From Guyparkeria sp. SCN-R1 (GTDB lineage: Bacteria > Pseudomonadota > Gammaproteobacteria > Halothiobacillales > Halothiobacillaceae), in NCBI RefSeq assembly GCF_003932495.1, contig NZ_QZMT01000004.1:62001-126000 (forward strand): 64,000 bases of DNA, read 5' to 3'. Position numbers and translations under genes: made by a program. The notes beneath the pieces are model-generated. The model was not told where the DNA came from. It saw only the letters and a program-made list of their open reading frames with translations, and searched no databases. Positions 54,972 to 63,134 of the stretch are shown here, in pieces (position 1 is the stretch's first letter; every line of letters begins with the position of its first letter).

Positions 54972-55577
54972 ATGCCCAGCACCCCCAAGGGGCGAGGCCC
55001 GGCACGCGGCGAGCAGGTGCGCATTATCGGTGGGGAGTGGCGCTCGCGGCGTCTGCGCTTCCCGTCGGCGCGTGATCTGCGCCCGACACCGGACCGCGTG
55101 CGCGAGACGTTGTTCAACTGGCTGGGGCAGAGCCTGCCGGGATGGCGGGTGCTCGATCTGTTTGCCGGCAGCGGCGTGCTGGGCATCGAGGCGCTTTCAC
55201 GCGGAGCCGCGTGGGTGGGATTCGTCGAACGATCGGCGCGGGTGGCGAAAGCGCTGGAGGAGAACCTGGCTGGGCTGGATGCCTCTTCGGAGCGATTCTC
55301 GGTGTGGGCCATGAATGCCCGCCACTGGTTGTCGGCGGTGCCCGAGGCGCTGGACGGGCCGATCGACCTGGTCTTTCTCGACCCGCCGTTCCGTCAGCCC
55401 GAGTTGTTGCAGGGGGCGCTGGATGCCCTGGCACAGGCGCCCTGGCTGGCCGAGGACGCGCGGGTGTTTGTCGAGGGGGCGGCGCTCGAGTCGCTCAGGC
55501 TTCCGGATGGTTTCATCGTGAGCCGTGAGACGCGAGCCGGGGAGAGCCGTTCGCTATTGCTCGAACGGCGGGCCTGA
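54972..55577 (+). CDS. rsmD: 16S rRNA (guanine-966-N2)-methyltransferase
   Basis: 201 residues. Class I SAM methyltransferase: RIIGGEWRSRRLRFPSARDLRPTPDRVRETLFNWL (conserved N-terminal block), VLDLFAGSGVLGIEALSRGA (SAM motif I), and IDLVFLDPPFRQP (motif IV DPPF). Methylates G966 in 16S rRNA. The ftsY-rsmD divergent arrangement is frequent in gammaproteobacteria. A MITE begins 8 bp after its stop. Confidence 0.94.
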   Translation: MPSTPKGRGPARGEQVRIIGGEWRSRRLRFPSARDLRPTPDRVRETLFNWLGQSLPGWRVLDLFAGSGVLGIEALSRGAAWVGFVERSARVAKALEENLAGLDASSERFSVWAMNARHWLSAVPEALDGPIDLVFLDPPFRQPELLQGALDALAQAPWLAEDARVFVEGAALESLRLPDGFIVSRETRAGESRSLLLERRA

Positions 55578-55585
55578 TGTCTCTG

Positions 55586-55851
55586 AGGAAACTCTGCACG
55601 CATACCCATGCCTCTGGCTTACCGGCTTGTTCGCCATCAAGGCGGCGATTCGAAGTCGGGCTCATTGCCCGTCGAGAATCGGCAACAGCGAGGGCGGTCA
55701 AGCCGGCAAGCCCCTTCGGGCGGGCCGCCAGGCGCCCATCTGCGGTGTTGCAGCGCTTGCCAATGGCGACGGCCATTGGGCGGCACACTGCGCCTAGCAT
55801 ATGGACGCTTGGCGACCCGCAGAGGCGTTGCGTATGCGTGCAGAGTTTCCT
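55586..55851. mobile_element. MITE-like element, copy 3 (266 bp)
   Basis: Terminal inverted repeats AGGAAACTCTGCACGCATAC and complement. The outer 12-15 bases match copy 1 and copy 2 ends; the interior is different from the other two. It fills the space between rsmD and flgN, and its last base overlaps the flgN stop codon. Confidence 0.75.
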
Positions 55852-56351
55852 TAGGCGTCGCCTAGCGTCCGGCCGCGATTGCCGGCGTTGTGTTCGGTGC
55901 CGCCGGCGGTGTAAAGCGAGCCGGCCGGCTCGTCCCGCTGGGTCAGGAAATCGATCCGCTCACCGAGGAAATGATCGATGCGCCGCAGGGCCATCAGGTT
56001 GGTTTCCGAGAGGTCACGAAAGTGGCGGGCGGTGCTCTTGAGTTCGTCCCAGGTGGCGTTCGCGGATGCGTTCTCGCGTTCCAGTGCCGTTTGGGTGTCG
56101 GTCTCGCCCACGGCCGCCAACCACTCCAGCCGAGCCTGTTCGGCCTCGGCCAGTGCCTGATTGTGTTCGCGGATCTGGCGGAAGACCTCGTCGAACTCGT
56201 CGAGTGACGGGGTTTCCTGGCGTCGAAGCAGGGCGGCGAGTGCCTGGTGGTCGTCGAGCAGCGCCCGTGCCGGCTCGAGCATGTCGGCCAGCCAGCCGGT
56301 GGGCGAGGGGTTGTTATTGGCGGGGGCGCTGGTGGTATCGAACTGGGTCAT
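55851..56351 (-). CDS. flgN: Flagellar FlgN-type export chaperone
   Basis: 166 residues, largely alpha-helical: MLEPARALLDDHQALAALLRRQETPSLDEFDEVFRQIREHNQALAEAEQARLEWLAAVG, then SETNLMALRRIDHFLGERIDFL. It matches the FlgN fold (chaperone for hook-junction proteins FlgK and FlgL) and lies directly after flgM as in most species. The Asn/Pro start and Gly-rich tail vary between species. Its stop codon is formed at the edge of a MITE. Confidence 0.82.
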   Translation of the reverse strand: MTQFDTTSAPANNNPSPTGWLADMLEPARALLDDHQALAALLRRQETPSLDEFDEVFRQIREHNQALAEAEQARLEWLAAVGETDTQTALERENASANATWDELKSTARHFRDLSETNLMALRRIDHFLGERIDFLTQRDEPAGSLYTAGGTEHNAGNRGRTLGDA

Positions 56352-56497
56352 TTTTGGGTGCCTGCTTGGCGTTCCTGCTTGATGTTCACGAATGCCGGGA
56401 AGTCAGCGTGAGCATACGAATTGTCTGCGCCCAATCGAAGCACCCCGGTCGGGTCATCCCGCCGGGGTGTCTTGTGCCGGACCTGGTCATCCAGGGA

Positions 56498-56815
56498 TTA
56501 GAGCGTCTCGAACTGGCGCAGCTTCTCGGCGATCCGGCCGGAATCGATCTGGTATTCGCCCTGGCTGATCAAATCCTTGATGCGATCGACCTTGGCTTGA
56601 TCGAAGGGGGCAGATTCGGCCAGCGCCTGGCCCATTTCCTGGAGCTGGGAAGCCCCGCTGGAAAGCGTCACGGCGTCATCCTCCTTGATGCCCGTCGTCG
56701 CGCTGCCGGCTGCTTGTTGGCTCTCGCCCTTGGCCTCGGCCCGATTACGGGACGAGTCCAGCGAGGAATTCGGGCCCAGATTGCGCGGGCCGAAGCCGTT
56801 GATTTCGTTTGCCAT
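56498..56815 (-). CDS. flgM: Anti-sigma-28 factor FlgM
   Basis: 105 residues: MANEINGF start, an unstructured polar middle, and the conserved C-terminal sigma-binding part DAVTLSSGASQLQEMGQALAESAPFDQAKVDRIKDLISQGEYQIDSGRIAEKLRQFE. Holds FliA inactive until exported through the hook-basal body. A near-perfect sigma-28 promoter precedes it, giving the usual feedback. It is 146 nt upstream of flgN. Confidence 0.93.
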   Translation of the reverse strand: MANEINGFGPRNLGPNSSLDSSRNRAEAKGESQQAAGSATTGIKEDDAVTLSSGASQLQEMGQALAESAPFDQAKVDRIKDLISQGEYQIDSGRIAEKLRQFETL

Positions 56816-56915
56816 GGTGCTTGATCCTTCCTGTCTCGGACAACGTGTCCGCGCCGTGGGCACGGGCCCGGCTGGCAGGCGTCTAGGTTAACTCAAAATG
56901 TCCCGTCGCCCTTGA

Positions 56916-56942
56916 GCATCGGCCGGTCGGCGCAAAACTTTA
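56916..56942 (-). promoter_or_regulatory. Sigma-28 promoter of flgM
   Basis: On the minus strand TAAAGTTT-N11-GCCGATGC; the -35 is perfect and the -10 has six of eight consensus bases. It starts ~100 bp before flgM. Confidence 0.88.
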
Positions 56943-56999
56943 GCGCCAACTGAAATACTTTTGAAAATTGACGATCATCGTCGGTTTCCTGTCGCCCGT

Positions 57000-57764
57000 T
57001 TAGCGGCCGATCGCCTCGACGGTGCGACTGTCGATCACGACGGTCTCGATCACGTTGCCGGAGCCGGTGTTCTTCACCTTGACTCGCTGCCCCACGCCGG
57101 CGCGGCCCTGTGCCTCGCCGGTCGAGCCGACCACGAACCCGCCATGGCCGACCTGGATGGAGACGATGTCGCCACGCTCGACCACCGCGTTGATGCCCAG
57201 GTTGTGCGCGGTCACCAATTGCCCCGACTGTAGAGGTTGAGTCGCCATCATGCCGACAAGTTCCGCCGGGTCGGTGTAGTACTGACGGCGGGCGCGGTTG
57301 GCATCGACGGTGGCCAGATCGAGATCCTCGATGCCCAGCACGTCACCGGCTGCCAGTGGCCGGGCGGCAACCACCGCCTGCTGGCGGCGGGTGAGTTCGA
57401 CCGGGACGTAGATGCGCCAGGGCGAGTTGCCGTGACAACTGACCTTCACCGTCTGGCGGCCGCGATTGAGGTTGAGGGGGCGGCTCTCGTTGATTTCCAG
57501 TGCCTGGTCGCACACACCCAGGCGTAGCCGCGGGTCGAGTCGCCCGGCTCGTAGGGTGAGCTGATCGCTGCCGCCACCCTGCGCGTCGAGGAACGCCTCC
57601 ATGGCCTGACTGACCTGCATCTGAACGGTCTCGGGGGCGTCACCCGGCTCGGCCTGCGCCAAGGCCGGTGCCAGTAACCAGCCGGCCAGCATCAGCATCG
57701 AACACAGCAAGGCCTTGCTGGCTGTCGTGCCTTTCGGTCGGGCGATAACGCGGGAATTACTCAT
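57000..57764 (-). CDS. flgA: P-ring assembly chaperone FlgA
   Basis: 254 residues. Signal peptide (~16-38 hydrophobic, ending AQA|EP), then SAF-domain protein: VPVELTRRQQAVVAARPLAAGDVLGIEDLDLATVDANRARRQYYTDPAELVGMMATQPLQSGQLVTAHNL and a C-terminal VERGDIVSIQVGHGGFVVGSTGEAQGRAGVGQRVKVKNTGSGNVIETVV. Helps FlgI polymerise into the P ring in the periplasm. ATG at 57764 is preferred over one 16 codons upstream because the shorter form gives a conventional signal peptide. It has its own probable sigma-54 promoter and is separated from flgM by ~185 bp. Confidence 0.92.
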   Translation of the reverse strand: MSNSRVIARPKGTTASKALLCSMLMLAGWLLAPALAQAEPGDAPETVQMQVSQAMEAFLDAQGGGSDQLTLRAGRLDPRLRLGVCDQALEINESRPLNLNRGRQTVKVSCHGNSPWRIYVPVELTRRQQAVVAARPLAAGDVLGIEDLDLATVDANRARRQYYTDPAELVGMMATQPLQSGQLVTAHNLGINAVVERGDIVSIQVGHGGFVVGSTGEAQGRAGVGQRVKVKNTGSGNVIETVVIDSRTVEAIGR

Positions 57765-57807
57765 CGGGATGCAATCATGACCTCGGGTTGCTTGCACCGC
57801 GTTGTTA

Positions 57808-57823
57808 AGCACTTACCATGCCA
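57808..57823 (-). promoter_or_regulatory. Probable sigma-54 promoter of flgA
   Basis: On the minus strand TGGCATGGTAAGTGCT; the invariant GG and GC are correctly spaced, with two consensus mismatches. ~45 bp before the flgA start. Confidence 0.55.
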
Positions 57824-57978
57824 CTCCCTGCGCCGAGCGTTCGTCTCTCCGACGCTGCGGCGGGGTGGGCGCAACCCTCGGACGACTGCGCTACCATGCC
57901 GGTACGACGTCGTTGCCGGTTCGTTGAACCGGATCGGTCAGAGCAGCCCGGTCGATGGGGCGGGGTTGAGCGCGATGC

Positions 57979-58005
57979 TAAAGATTGCGTCGACGGGGCC
58001 GATAC
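57979..58005 (+). promoter_or_regulatory. Sigma-28 promoter of cheV
   Basis: TAAAGATT-N11-GCCGATAC, close to consensus in both boxes; ~60 bp before cheV. Confidence 0.82.
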
Positions 58006-58063
58006 CACGTCTGATTAACGAAGACTCCCCGCCACTTTCTGCGTCACCAGTACAGGACTAGCC

Positions 58064-59023
58064 GTGAAAAGCAACGTGATGTCATCAGTCGATTCCCGTA
58101 CCCAGCTGGCCGGTCGCAACCGACTGGAGTTGCTGGTGTTCGGTCTGGGCACCGATCAGCGTTTCGGGATCAATGTCTTCAAGGTCCGTGAGGTGATTCG
58201 TTGTCCCAAGCTGACTGACGTACCGCACTCGGATAGCTCGATCCGGGGTATCGCTGACGTGCGTGGGCACACGATCACCGTCATCGATCTGTCGGAGGCG
58301 ATCGGCAAGGGGCGCATGACCGACGAGCAGGTGCAGAACGCCTTCGTCATCATCACCGAGTACAACCGCGCCGTGCAGGGGTTCCTGGTGCATTCGGTCG
58401 ACCGGATCGTCAACCTGTCCTGGAAGGAAGTGCTGACCCCGCCGAGCGGGACCAACAACTCCAACTTCCTGACGGCCGTGGCGCGGATCGACAAGCAGCT
58501 GGTCGAGATCATCGACGTCGAGCAGATCTTCGCGCGCGTCGTCGGCGTGGCCGATACAGTCTCCGACGACGTGATCGGCGAGTACGGCGAGATCGCCAAG
58601 GGGTCGGATCTGGTGCTGGTGGTCGACGACTCGGTGGTCGCGCGCAAGCAGGTGGAAAGCACGCTCGAGCAGATGCACTTGAAGTCGGTGGTCACCAAGA
58701 ACGGTCAGGAGGCGATCGACACGCTCCGGCGCTGGAAGGAGAAGCAGCCCGAGCAACTCGAGCGACTGGCCATGGTGGTCTCGGACATCGAGATGCCCAC
58801 GATGGACGGCTACACGCTGACCTCGCTGATCCGCCAGGACTCGCAGCTCAAGGGCATCTACGTGATCCTGCACTCCTCGCTCAGTGGTGTGTTCAACGAG
58901 AAGATGGTCAAGCAGGTCGGTGCCGACCGCTTTATCCCGAAGTTCCATCCGGATGACCTGGCCCGGGTCGTGGGTGAAGCGCTTCGCCGCCACGAGGTGC
59001 ACCACGCCGTGGACGAGGCTTGA
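58064..59023 (+). CDS. cheV: Chemotaxis coupling protein CheV
   Basis: 319 residues. CheW-like domain (~15-165: FGLGTDQRFGINVFKVREVIRCPKLTDVPHSDSSIRGIADVRGHTITVIDLSEAIG) followed by a receiver domain (~180-310) with phosphoacceptor aspartate in VVSDIEMPTMDGYTL and switch lysine in DRFIPKFHPDDL. Couples receptors to CheA and buffers phosphate. A GTG start is used after AGGA; an ATG five codons later is possible. Immediately followed by cheR, as in Pseudomonas and Vibrio flgA-cheV-cheR loci. Confidence 0.94.
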   Translation: MKSNVMSSVDSRTQLAGRNRLELLVFGLGTDQRFGINVFKVREVIRCPKLTDVPHSDSSIRGIADVRGHTITVIDLSEAIGKGRMTDEQVQNAFVIITEYNRAVQGFLVHSVDRIVNLSWKEVLTPPSGTNNSNFLTAVARIDKQLVEIIDVEQIFARVVGVADTVSDDVIGEYGEIAKGSDLVLVVDDSVVARKQVESTLEQMHLKSVVTKNGQEAIDTLRRWKEKQPEQLERLAMVVSDIEMPTMDGYTLTSLIRQDSQLKGIYVILHSSLSGVFNEKMVKQVGADRFIPKFHPDDLARVVGEALRRHEVHHAVDEA

Positions 59024-59031
59024 CCCGCGGC

Positions 59032-59835
59032 ATGAAGGCCGAAACCTTCGACCGGTTCTGCGCGTTCCTGGAGCAGCACAGCGGTATCCTGCTGAGCCGT
59101 GACAAGCAGTACCTGGTGGAAACCCGGCTCTCGCGCGTGGCCCGTTCCAAGGGTCACGCGTCGGTGGAGTCGCTGATCGAGACATTGCTCTCGCGCCGAG
59201 ATCGCATGCTCGCGCGCGACGTGGTCGACGCCATGACCACCAACGAGACGCTCTGGTTTCGTGACGGCTATCCCTTTGCCGCACTCGAAAAGAAATTCTT
59301 CCCCGAGGCGGTCGCCGCGAAAAAAGCCACCTACCGGATCTGGTCGGCGGCCTGTTCCACCGGTCAGGAGGCGTTTTCGATCAGCATCACGGCCGAAGAG
59401 CAGCGGGTGCCCTTCAATCTCGAGATTGTCGGCACCGACATCTCCGAGGCGGTGGTCGAGAAGGCCCGCCAAGGCGTTTTCGATGACCTCTCCCTGGGGC
59501 GTGGGCTGTCTCCGGAACGGAAGCGTCAATATTTCGTCAAGGCAAATGACGGCTGGAAGATCTCGCCCCAGATCAGCCGCCGGACGCAGTTTCGCGTCGG
59601 CAATCTGCTTGAGCTGCGTCCCGAGTCCCGTCGCTACGACCTGGTCTTCTGCCGCAATGTCCTGATCTACTTTTCCCGCGAAACCAAGGCCAAGATCATC
59701 GACCGCATCGCCGACACACTGGTGCCCGGCGGTTATCTGATACTCGGCGCCTCGGAGTCGCTTACCCAACTCTCCGACCGTTTCACCCCCGAGCGGTTGC
59801 CCACCGGTGGCACGGCCTACCGACTCAAGAGTTGA
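59032..59835 (+). CDS. cheR: Chemoreceptor methyltransferase CheR
   Basis: 267 residues. An N-terminal helical receptor-binding domain (~1-75: FDRFCAFLEQHSGILLSRDKQYLVETRLSRVARSKG) and a SAM domain (TTNETLWFRDGYPF, IWSAACSTGQEAFSISI, IVGTDISEAVVEKARQG, YDLVFCRNVLIYFSRETKAKIIDRI). Methylates receptor glutamates. ATG at 59032 lies 8 nt after the cheV stop; an in-frame TTG overlapping that stop is an alternative start. Confidence 0.95.
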   Translation: MKAETFDRFCAFLEQHSGILLSRDKQYLVETRLSRVARSKGHASVESLIETLLSRRDRMLARDVVDAMTTNETLWFRDGYPFAALEKKFFPEAVAAKKATYRIWSAACSTGQEAFSISITAEEQRVPFNLEIVGTDISEAVVEKARQGVFDDLSLGRGLSPERKRQYFVKANDGWKISPQISRRTQFRVGNLLELRPESRRYDLVFCRNVLIYFSRETKAKIIDRIADTLVPGGYLILGASESLTQLSDRFTPERLPTGGTAYRLKS

Positions 59836-59872
59836 CACCAACGGCCGATCTCCCCGTCGGCTATCCAAAAAC

Positions 59873-59888
59873 TGGCACGCTTATCGCA
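59873..59888 (+). promoter_or_regulatory. Sigma-54 promoter of flgBCDE
   Basis: TGGCACGCTTATCGCA; -24 perfect, one mismatch in the -12 (TCGC for TTGC). ~39 bp before flgB. Confidence 0.8.
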
Positions 59889-59926
59889 TAAGCCCTCGGC
59901 ACTGACATCGTGTCGAGGGTTTTTTC

Positions 59927-60340
59927 ATGTCGATCATCAATGACCGCTTGCTTGGCATTCACGACGATGCCCTGATTCTCCAGGAGCGCAGTCTCAAGAT
60001 GCGCGCCGAGAACATCGCCAACGCCGATACCCCGGGCTACAAGGCGCGGGTGATGTCGTTCGACCAGGCGATGGAAACCGCCTTGCAGACGAAGTCCTCC
60101 TCTCAATCCGGGAATGCCGGGCGCCTGATGACCGAGGATCCGCGCCAGATAGGTGGTGGCACCTCCTCGTCGATCCGCGAAGGCTTTTCCGTGCCCGATG
60201 CGCCGGCGCTGGACGGCAACACCGTCGATGTCGACAAGGAGCGGGTGGGCTTTACCCAGGAAGCGGTGGGCTACCAGACGACGCTGTCGTTTCTCAACAG
60301 TCGCGTTTCCGGCATCAAGAAAGCCCTGAGTGGTCAGTGA
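59927..60340 (+). CDS. flgB: Flagellar proximal rod protein FlgB
   Basis: 137 residues. MSIINDRLLGIHDDALILQERSLKMRAENIANADTPGYKARVMSFDQAM carries the flagellar rod signature (NIANADTPGYKA), and the C terminus ends in the helical VGYQTTLSFLNSRVSGIKKALSGQ. First gene of the flgBCDE rod-hook operon, behind a sigma-54 promoter, ~90 nt after cheR. Confidence 0.95.
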   Translation: MSIINDRLLGIHDDALILQERSLKMRAENIANADTPGYKARVMSFDQAMETALQTKSSSQSGNAGRLMTEDPRQIGGGTSSSIREGFSVPDAPALDGNTVDVDKERVGFTQEAVGYQTTLSFLNSRVSGIKKALSGQ

Positions 60341-60392
60341 TGACCGGGCAGTCTTCCCGCCAACTAAACTTTTCAGTCAAGGCAGGTGAATC

Positions 60393-60800
60393 ATGAGCTT
60401 GTACGACGTATTCAATATCTCGTCCTCCGCGATGGCGGCGCAATCGACCCGGTTGAACACCACGGCGTCGAACCTCGCGAACGCCAATGTCGATGCCTCC
60501 TCACCGGAAGAGGCCTATAAGGCGCGCAACCCGGTGTTCCAGACGGTGCTCGAGGCCAATGGCGGTCGTGGGGTGAAGGTGGCCGGGATTACCGAGTCCC
60601 AGGCGCAGCCAGCACCGAAGCATGATCCCGGCAACCCATTGGCGGACGAAAACGGCTACGTCTACAGCTCGAACGTCAACCCGGTGGAGGAGATGGTCAA
60701 CATGCTGTCGGCCTCGCGCACCTACCAAACCAACGTCCAGGTAATGGACACGACCAAGCAGCTGGCCATGCGCACGCTGCAGCTTGGTCAGAGCCAGTAA
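60393..60800 (+). CDS. flgC: Flagellar proximal rod protein FlgC
   Basis: 135 residues. SLYDVFNISSSAMAAQSTRLNTTASNLANANVDASSPEEAYKARNPVFQ at the N terminus, and YVYSSNVNPVEEMVNMLSASRTYQTNVQVMDTTKQLAMRTLQLGQ at the C terminus; both are strict FlgC signatures. Rod subunit between FlgB/F and FlgG. Ribosome site AGGCAGGTG. Confidence 0.96.
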   Translation: MSLYDVFNISSSAMAAQSTRLNTTASNLANANVDASSPEEAYKARNPVFQTVLEANGGRGVKVAGITESQAQPAPKHDPGNPLADENGYVYSSNVNPVEEMVNMLSASRTYQTNVQVMDTTKQLAMRTLQLGQSQ

Positions 60801-60840
60801 GGCCTGTTAGTGAAGGCCGAAAATAGGCAAGGGGCATGAC

Positions 60841-61548
60841 ATGACCAGTTCCGTTAGCAACGACATCTATGCCGATCTGGGGCTTGCCGCCTCGAAGGGC
60901 AGCAAGGATGAGAACAAGGCCCAACAAAACCTCGGGCAGGACGATTTTCTCAAGCTGCTGACCACGCAGATGGAGAACCAGGATCCGTTCGAACCCATGG
61001 ATAACACCCAGTTCGTCGCACAGATGGCCCAGTTCTCCTCGTTGCAGGGGATACAGGATCTGAATGCGACGGTCTCCGGTTTCGAGGATTCGGTGCAGTC
61101 CAACCAGGTGATACAGGCATCGGGACTGGTGGGCAAGGCCGCCATGGTCAAGGGGGATACCGCCCAGATGTATCACATGCAACAGGCGGACGGGAGCGTG
61201 GCCCCGTCTGGAATCTTGGGGTCGGTGGATGTGCCGGATGGCGCTTCGAAGATGAACGTCGAGATCACCAATGCCTACGGGCAAGTGGTCAAGACCATCG
61301 ACGTGCCAGTGGATGGATCGGATAGGCCATCCTTCTCCTGGGACGGACGGTTGAAAGATGGGCGCATGGGGCCCGAGGGCAACTACAAGGTGAACGCGAC
61401 GGCCACGGTGGACGGCAAGGGGCAGGCGCCTCAGACCTACGTCGGGGCGGTGATCGAGAGCGTGGGTGTCACCAAGAATGGTCCGGAGCTGAATCTCGAC
61501 GGTTTGTCGTCGGTCAAGCTCGCGGATATCGTTGAAATCATTAACTAA
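60841..61548 (+). CDS. flgD: Flagellar hook cap / scaffold protein FlgD
   Basis: 235 residues. LGQDDFLKLLTTQMENQDPFEPMDNTQFVAQMAQFSSLQGIQDLN is the conserved FlgD N-terminal block; the C-terminal half has the FlgD Ig/Tudor-like fold with VVKTIDVPVDGSDRPSFSWDGRLKDGRMGPEGNYKVNATA. Caps the growing hook. It sits 15 nt before flgE. Confidence 0.95.
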   Translation: MTSSVSNDIYADLGLAASKGSKDENKAQQNLGQDDFLKLLTTQMENQDPFEPMDNTQFVAQMAQFSSLQGIQDLNATVSGFEDSVQSNQVIQASGLVGKAAMVKGDTAQMYHMQQADGSVAPSGILGSVDVPDGASKMNVEITNAYGQVVKTIDVPVDGSDRPSFSWDGRLKDGRMGPEGNYKVNATATVDGKGQAPQTYVGAVIESVGVTKNGPELNLDGLSSVKLADIVEIIN

Positions 61549-61563
61549 ACCGGAGGACGCAGC

Positions 61564-62958
61564 ATGTCGTTCAATACCTCCATCAGCGGCCTGAACGCCG
61601 CACAGAAAGACCTGAACGTGACCGGCAACAACATTGCCAATGCCAAGTCCACCGGCTTCAAGAAGTCGCGGGCGGAATTCGGCGATATCTACGCGGTCAG
61701 CGCGTTTGGCAACAGCAAGACGGCCGTCGGACAGGGTGTGATCAACCAGGCAGTAAGTCAGCAGTTCACGCAGGGTAACCTCGACTTCACAGATCGCTCG
61801 CTGGATCTGGCGATTTCCGGCGAGGGGTTCTTCGCCTTCCAGCCGTCACTGGATTCGGCCGAGTCGGTGTTTAGCCGTGCTGGTGCATTGACGGTCGACA
61901 AGGATGGCTACCTTGTTAATCAGGCCGGAGAATTTCTCAAGGCGTTGCCGACGGATGCTGACGGTAATTCCCAGTCAACTTCACTTGCGACAGCAGACCC
62001 AGTTCGTCTGCCGGCCGAGGCAGGCGAGCCTCGTGCTACCACCGAGGCGGATCAATTGTTCAACTTGCCCGCAGGGGCAGACGGGTTGGATCCGAGCAAT
62101 TTCCAGTGGGACGACCCAAATACCTACACTCAAGCCAATTCTCAGCGGGTATTCGATTCGTTGGGCAACCCTCATACCTTGACAAGCTACTTTGTCAAAG
62201 AAGAGCCGGTGGATGCTAGCGGTGATCCAATCACGGATCCTGATGATTATGATCAGGCGGTGAACAAAAACACCTGGCGAGTCTTCTACCAGTTTGACGA
62301 CCAAGAGCCGGTGACCAACATTTATCCGGGATCTGTTCCGTCGCAGGATTATCAGCGACTTCAGTTTGATGGCAACGGAGGTTTGGTTGTTAAAAACGGG
62401 GCCGGGGATCCGGCTGCCCCGACGAGTAACATCGATGCCGTTGTTGACGGAAGTGGAAACCCCATCACGGCACCCGCGCTAACCTTGGCTAATCCAGGAA
62501 CTGGTGCTGATGATCTGACACTCACGATGGATATCAATGATTCCTCAACCCAGTATTCCTCGGAATTCAACATTGGTGACCAAGGTCAAGACGGTTACAC
62601 CACGGGTCAGTTGACTGGGGTTTCCGTGGGCAGTGACGGGCTGATCCGCGCTAGCTATAGCAATGGTCAGAACGTCGCCCTCGGCAAGGTTGCGTTGGTG
62701 GACTTCCGCAACCCGCAGGCGTTGAAGCAGGTCGGCGACAACCAGTGGATCGAGACGGTCGACTCGGGCGAGCCGCTAGCAGGGGAGGCCGGTAGCGGTA
62801 CCTTTGGCGCCATTCAGGGTGGCGCATTGGAAGCGTCCAACGTCGATCTCACCCAGGAGCTGGTCAACCTGATCACCGCGCAGCGGAACTTCCAGGCCAA
62901 CTCGCGGGCGATCGAGGCCAACAAGACCTTGAGCGACACCATCATCGGTATCCGCTGA
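61564..62958 (+). CDS. flgE: Flagellar hook protein FlgE
   Basis: 464 residues. N-terminal SFNTSISGLNAAQKDLNVTGNNIANAKSTGFKKSRAEFGDIYA and C-terminal GALEASNVDLTQELVNLITAQRNFQANSRAIEANKTLSDTIIGIR are standard axial-protein ends. The middle (~130-360) is long, Asp/Asn/Gly-rich and variable, and its codon use is visibly lower in GC than the ends and neighbours, suggesting rapid change or recombination of the surface domain. Ribosome site GGAGGA. A terminator follows. Confidence 0.95.
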   Translation: MSFNTSISGLNAAQKDLNVTGNNIANAKSTGFKKSRAEFGDIYAVSAFGNSKTAVGQGVINQAVSQQFTQGNLDFTDRSLDLAISGEGFFAFQPSLDSAESVFSRAGALTVDKDGYLVNQAGEFLKALPTDADGNSQSTSLATADPVRLPAEAGEPRATTEADQLFNLPAGADGLDPSNFQWDDPNTYTQANSQRVFDSLGNPHTLTSYFVKEEPVDASGDPITDPDDYDQAVNKNTWRVFYQFDDQEPVTNIYPGSVPSQDYQRLQFDGNGGLVVKNGAGDPAAPTSNIDAVVDGSGNPITAPALTLANPGTGADDLTLTMDINDSSTQYSSEFNIGDQGQDGYTTGQLTGVSVGSDGLIRASYSNGQNVALGKVALVDFRNPQALKQVGDNQWIETVDSGEPLAGEAGSGTFGAIQGGALEASNVDLTQELVNLITAQRNFQANSRAIEANKTLSDTIIGIR

Positions 62959-62983
62959 TCCCCTCGGCGAGTGACCGATTGAC

Positions 62984-63008
62984 AAGGCGGCCCGCGGGCC
63001 GCCTTTTT
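62984..63008 (+). terminator. Terminator after flgE
   Basis: AAGGCGGCCCGCGGGCCGCC palindrome followed by a T-run, 25 nt after the flgE stop; separates flgBCDE from flgF onward. Confidence 0.88.
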
Positions 63009-63058
63009 CGTGCCCGCAAGTATTTCAATCGGCGCGTCTTTCGCTAGTTTTCTTCTCT

Positions 63059-63074
63059 TGGCACACCTCCTGCA
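63059..63074 (+). promoter_or_regulatory. Sigma-54 promoter of flgF
   Basis: TGGCACACCTCCTGCA; -24 perfect, -12 with one mismatch (CTGC). ~60 bp before flgF. Confidence 0.78.
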
Positions 63075-63134
63075 TTACCCATGGCAACGGGGCATTTTCC
63101 CCGGTTGTGATTTGTTAATCGTGGAGGTGTTGTG

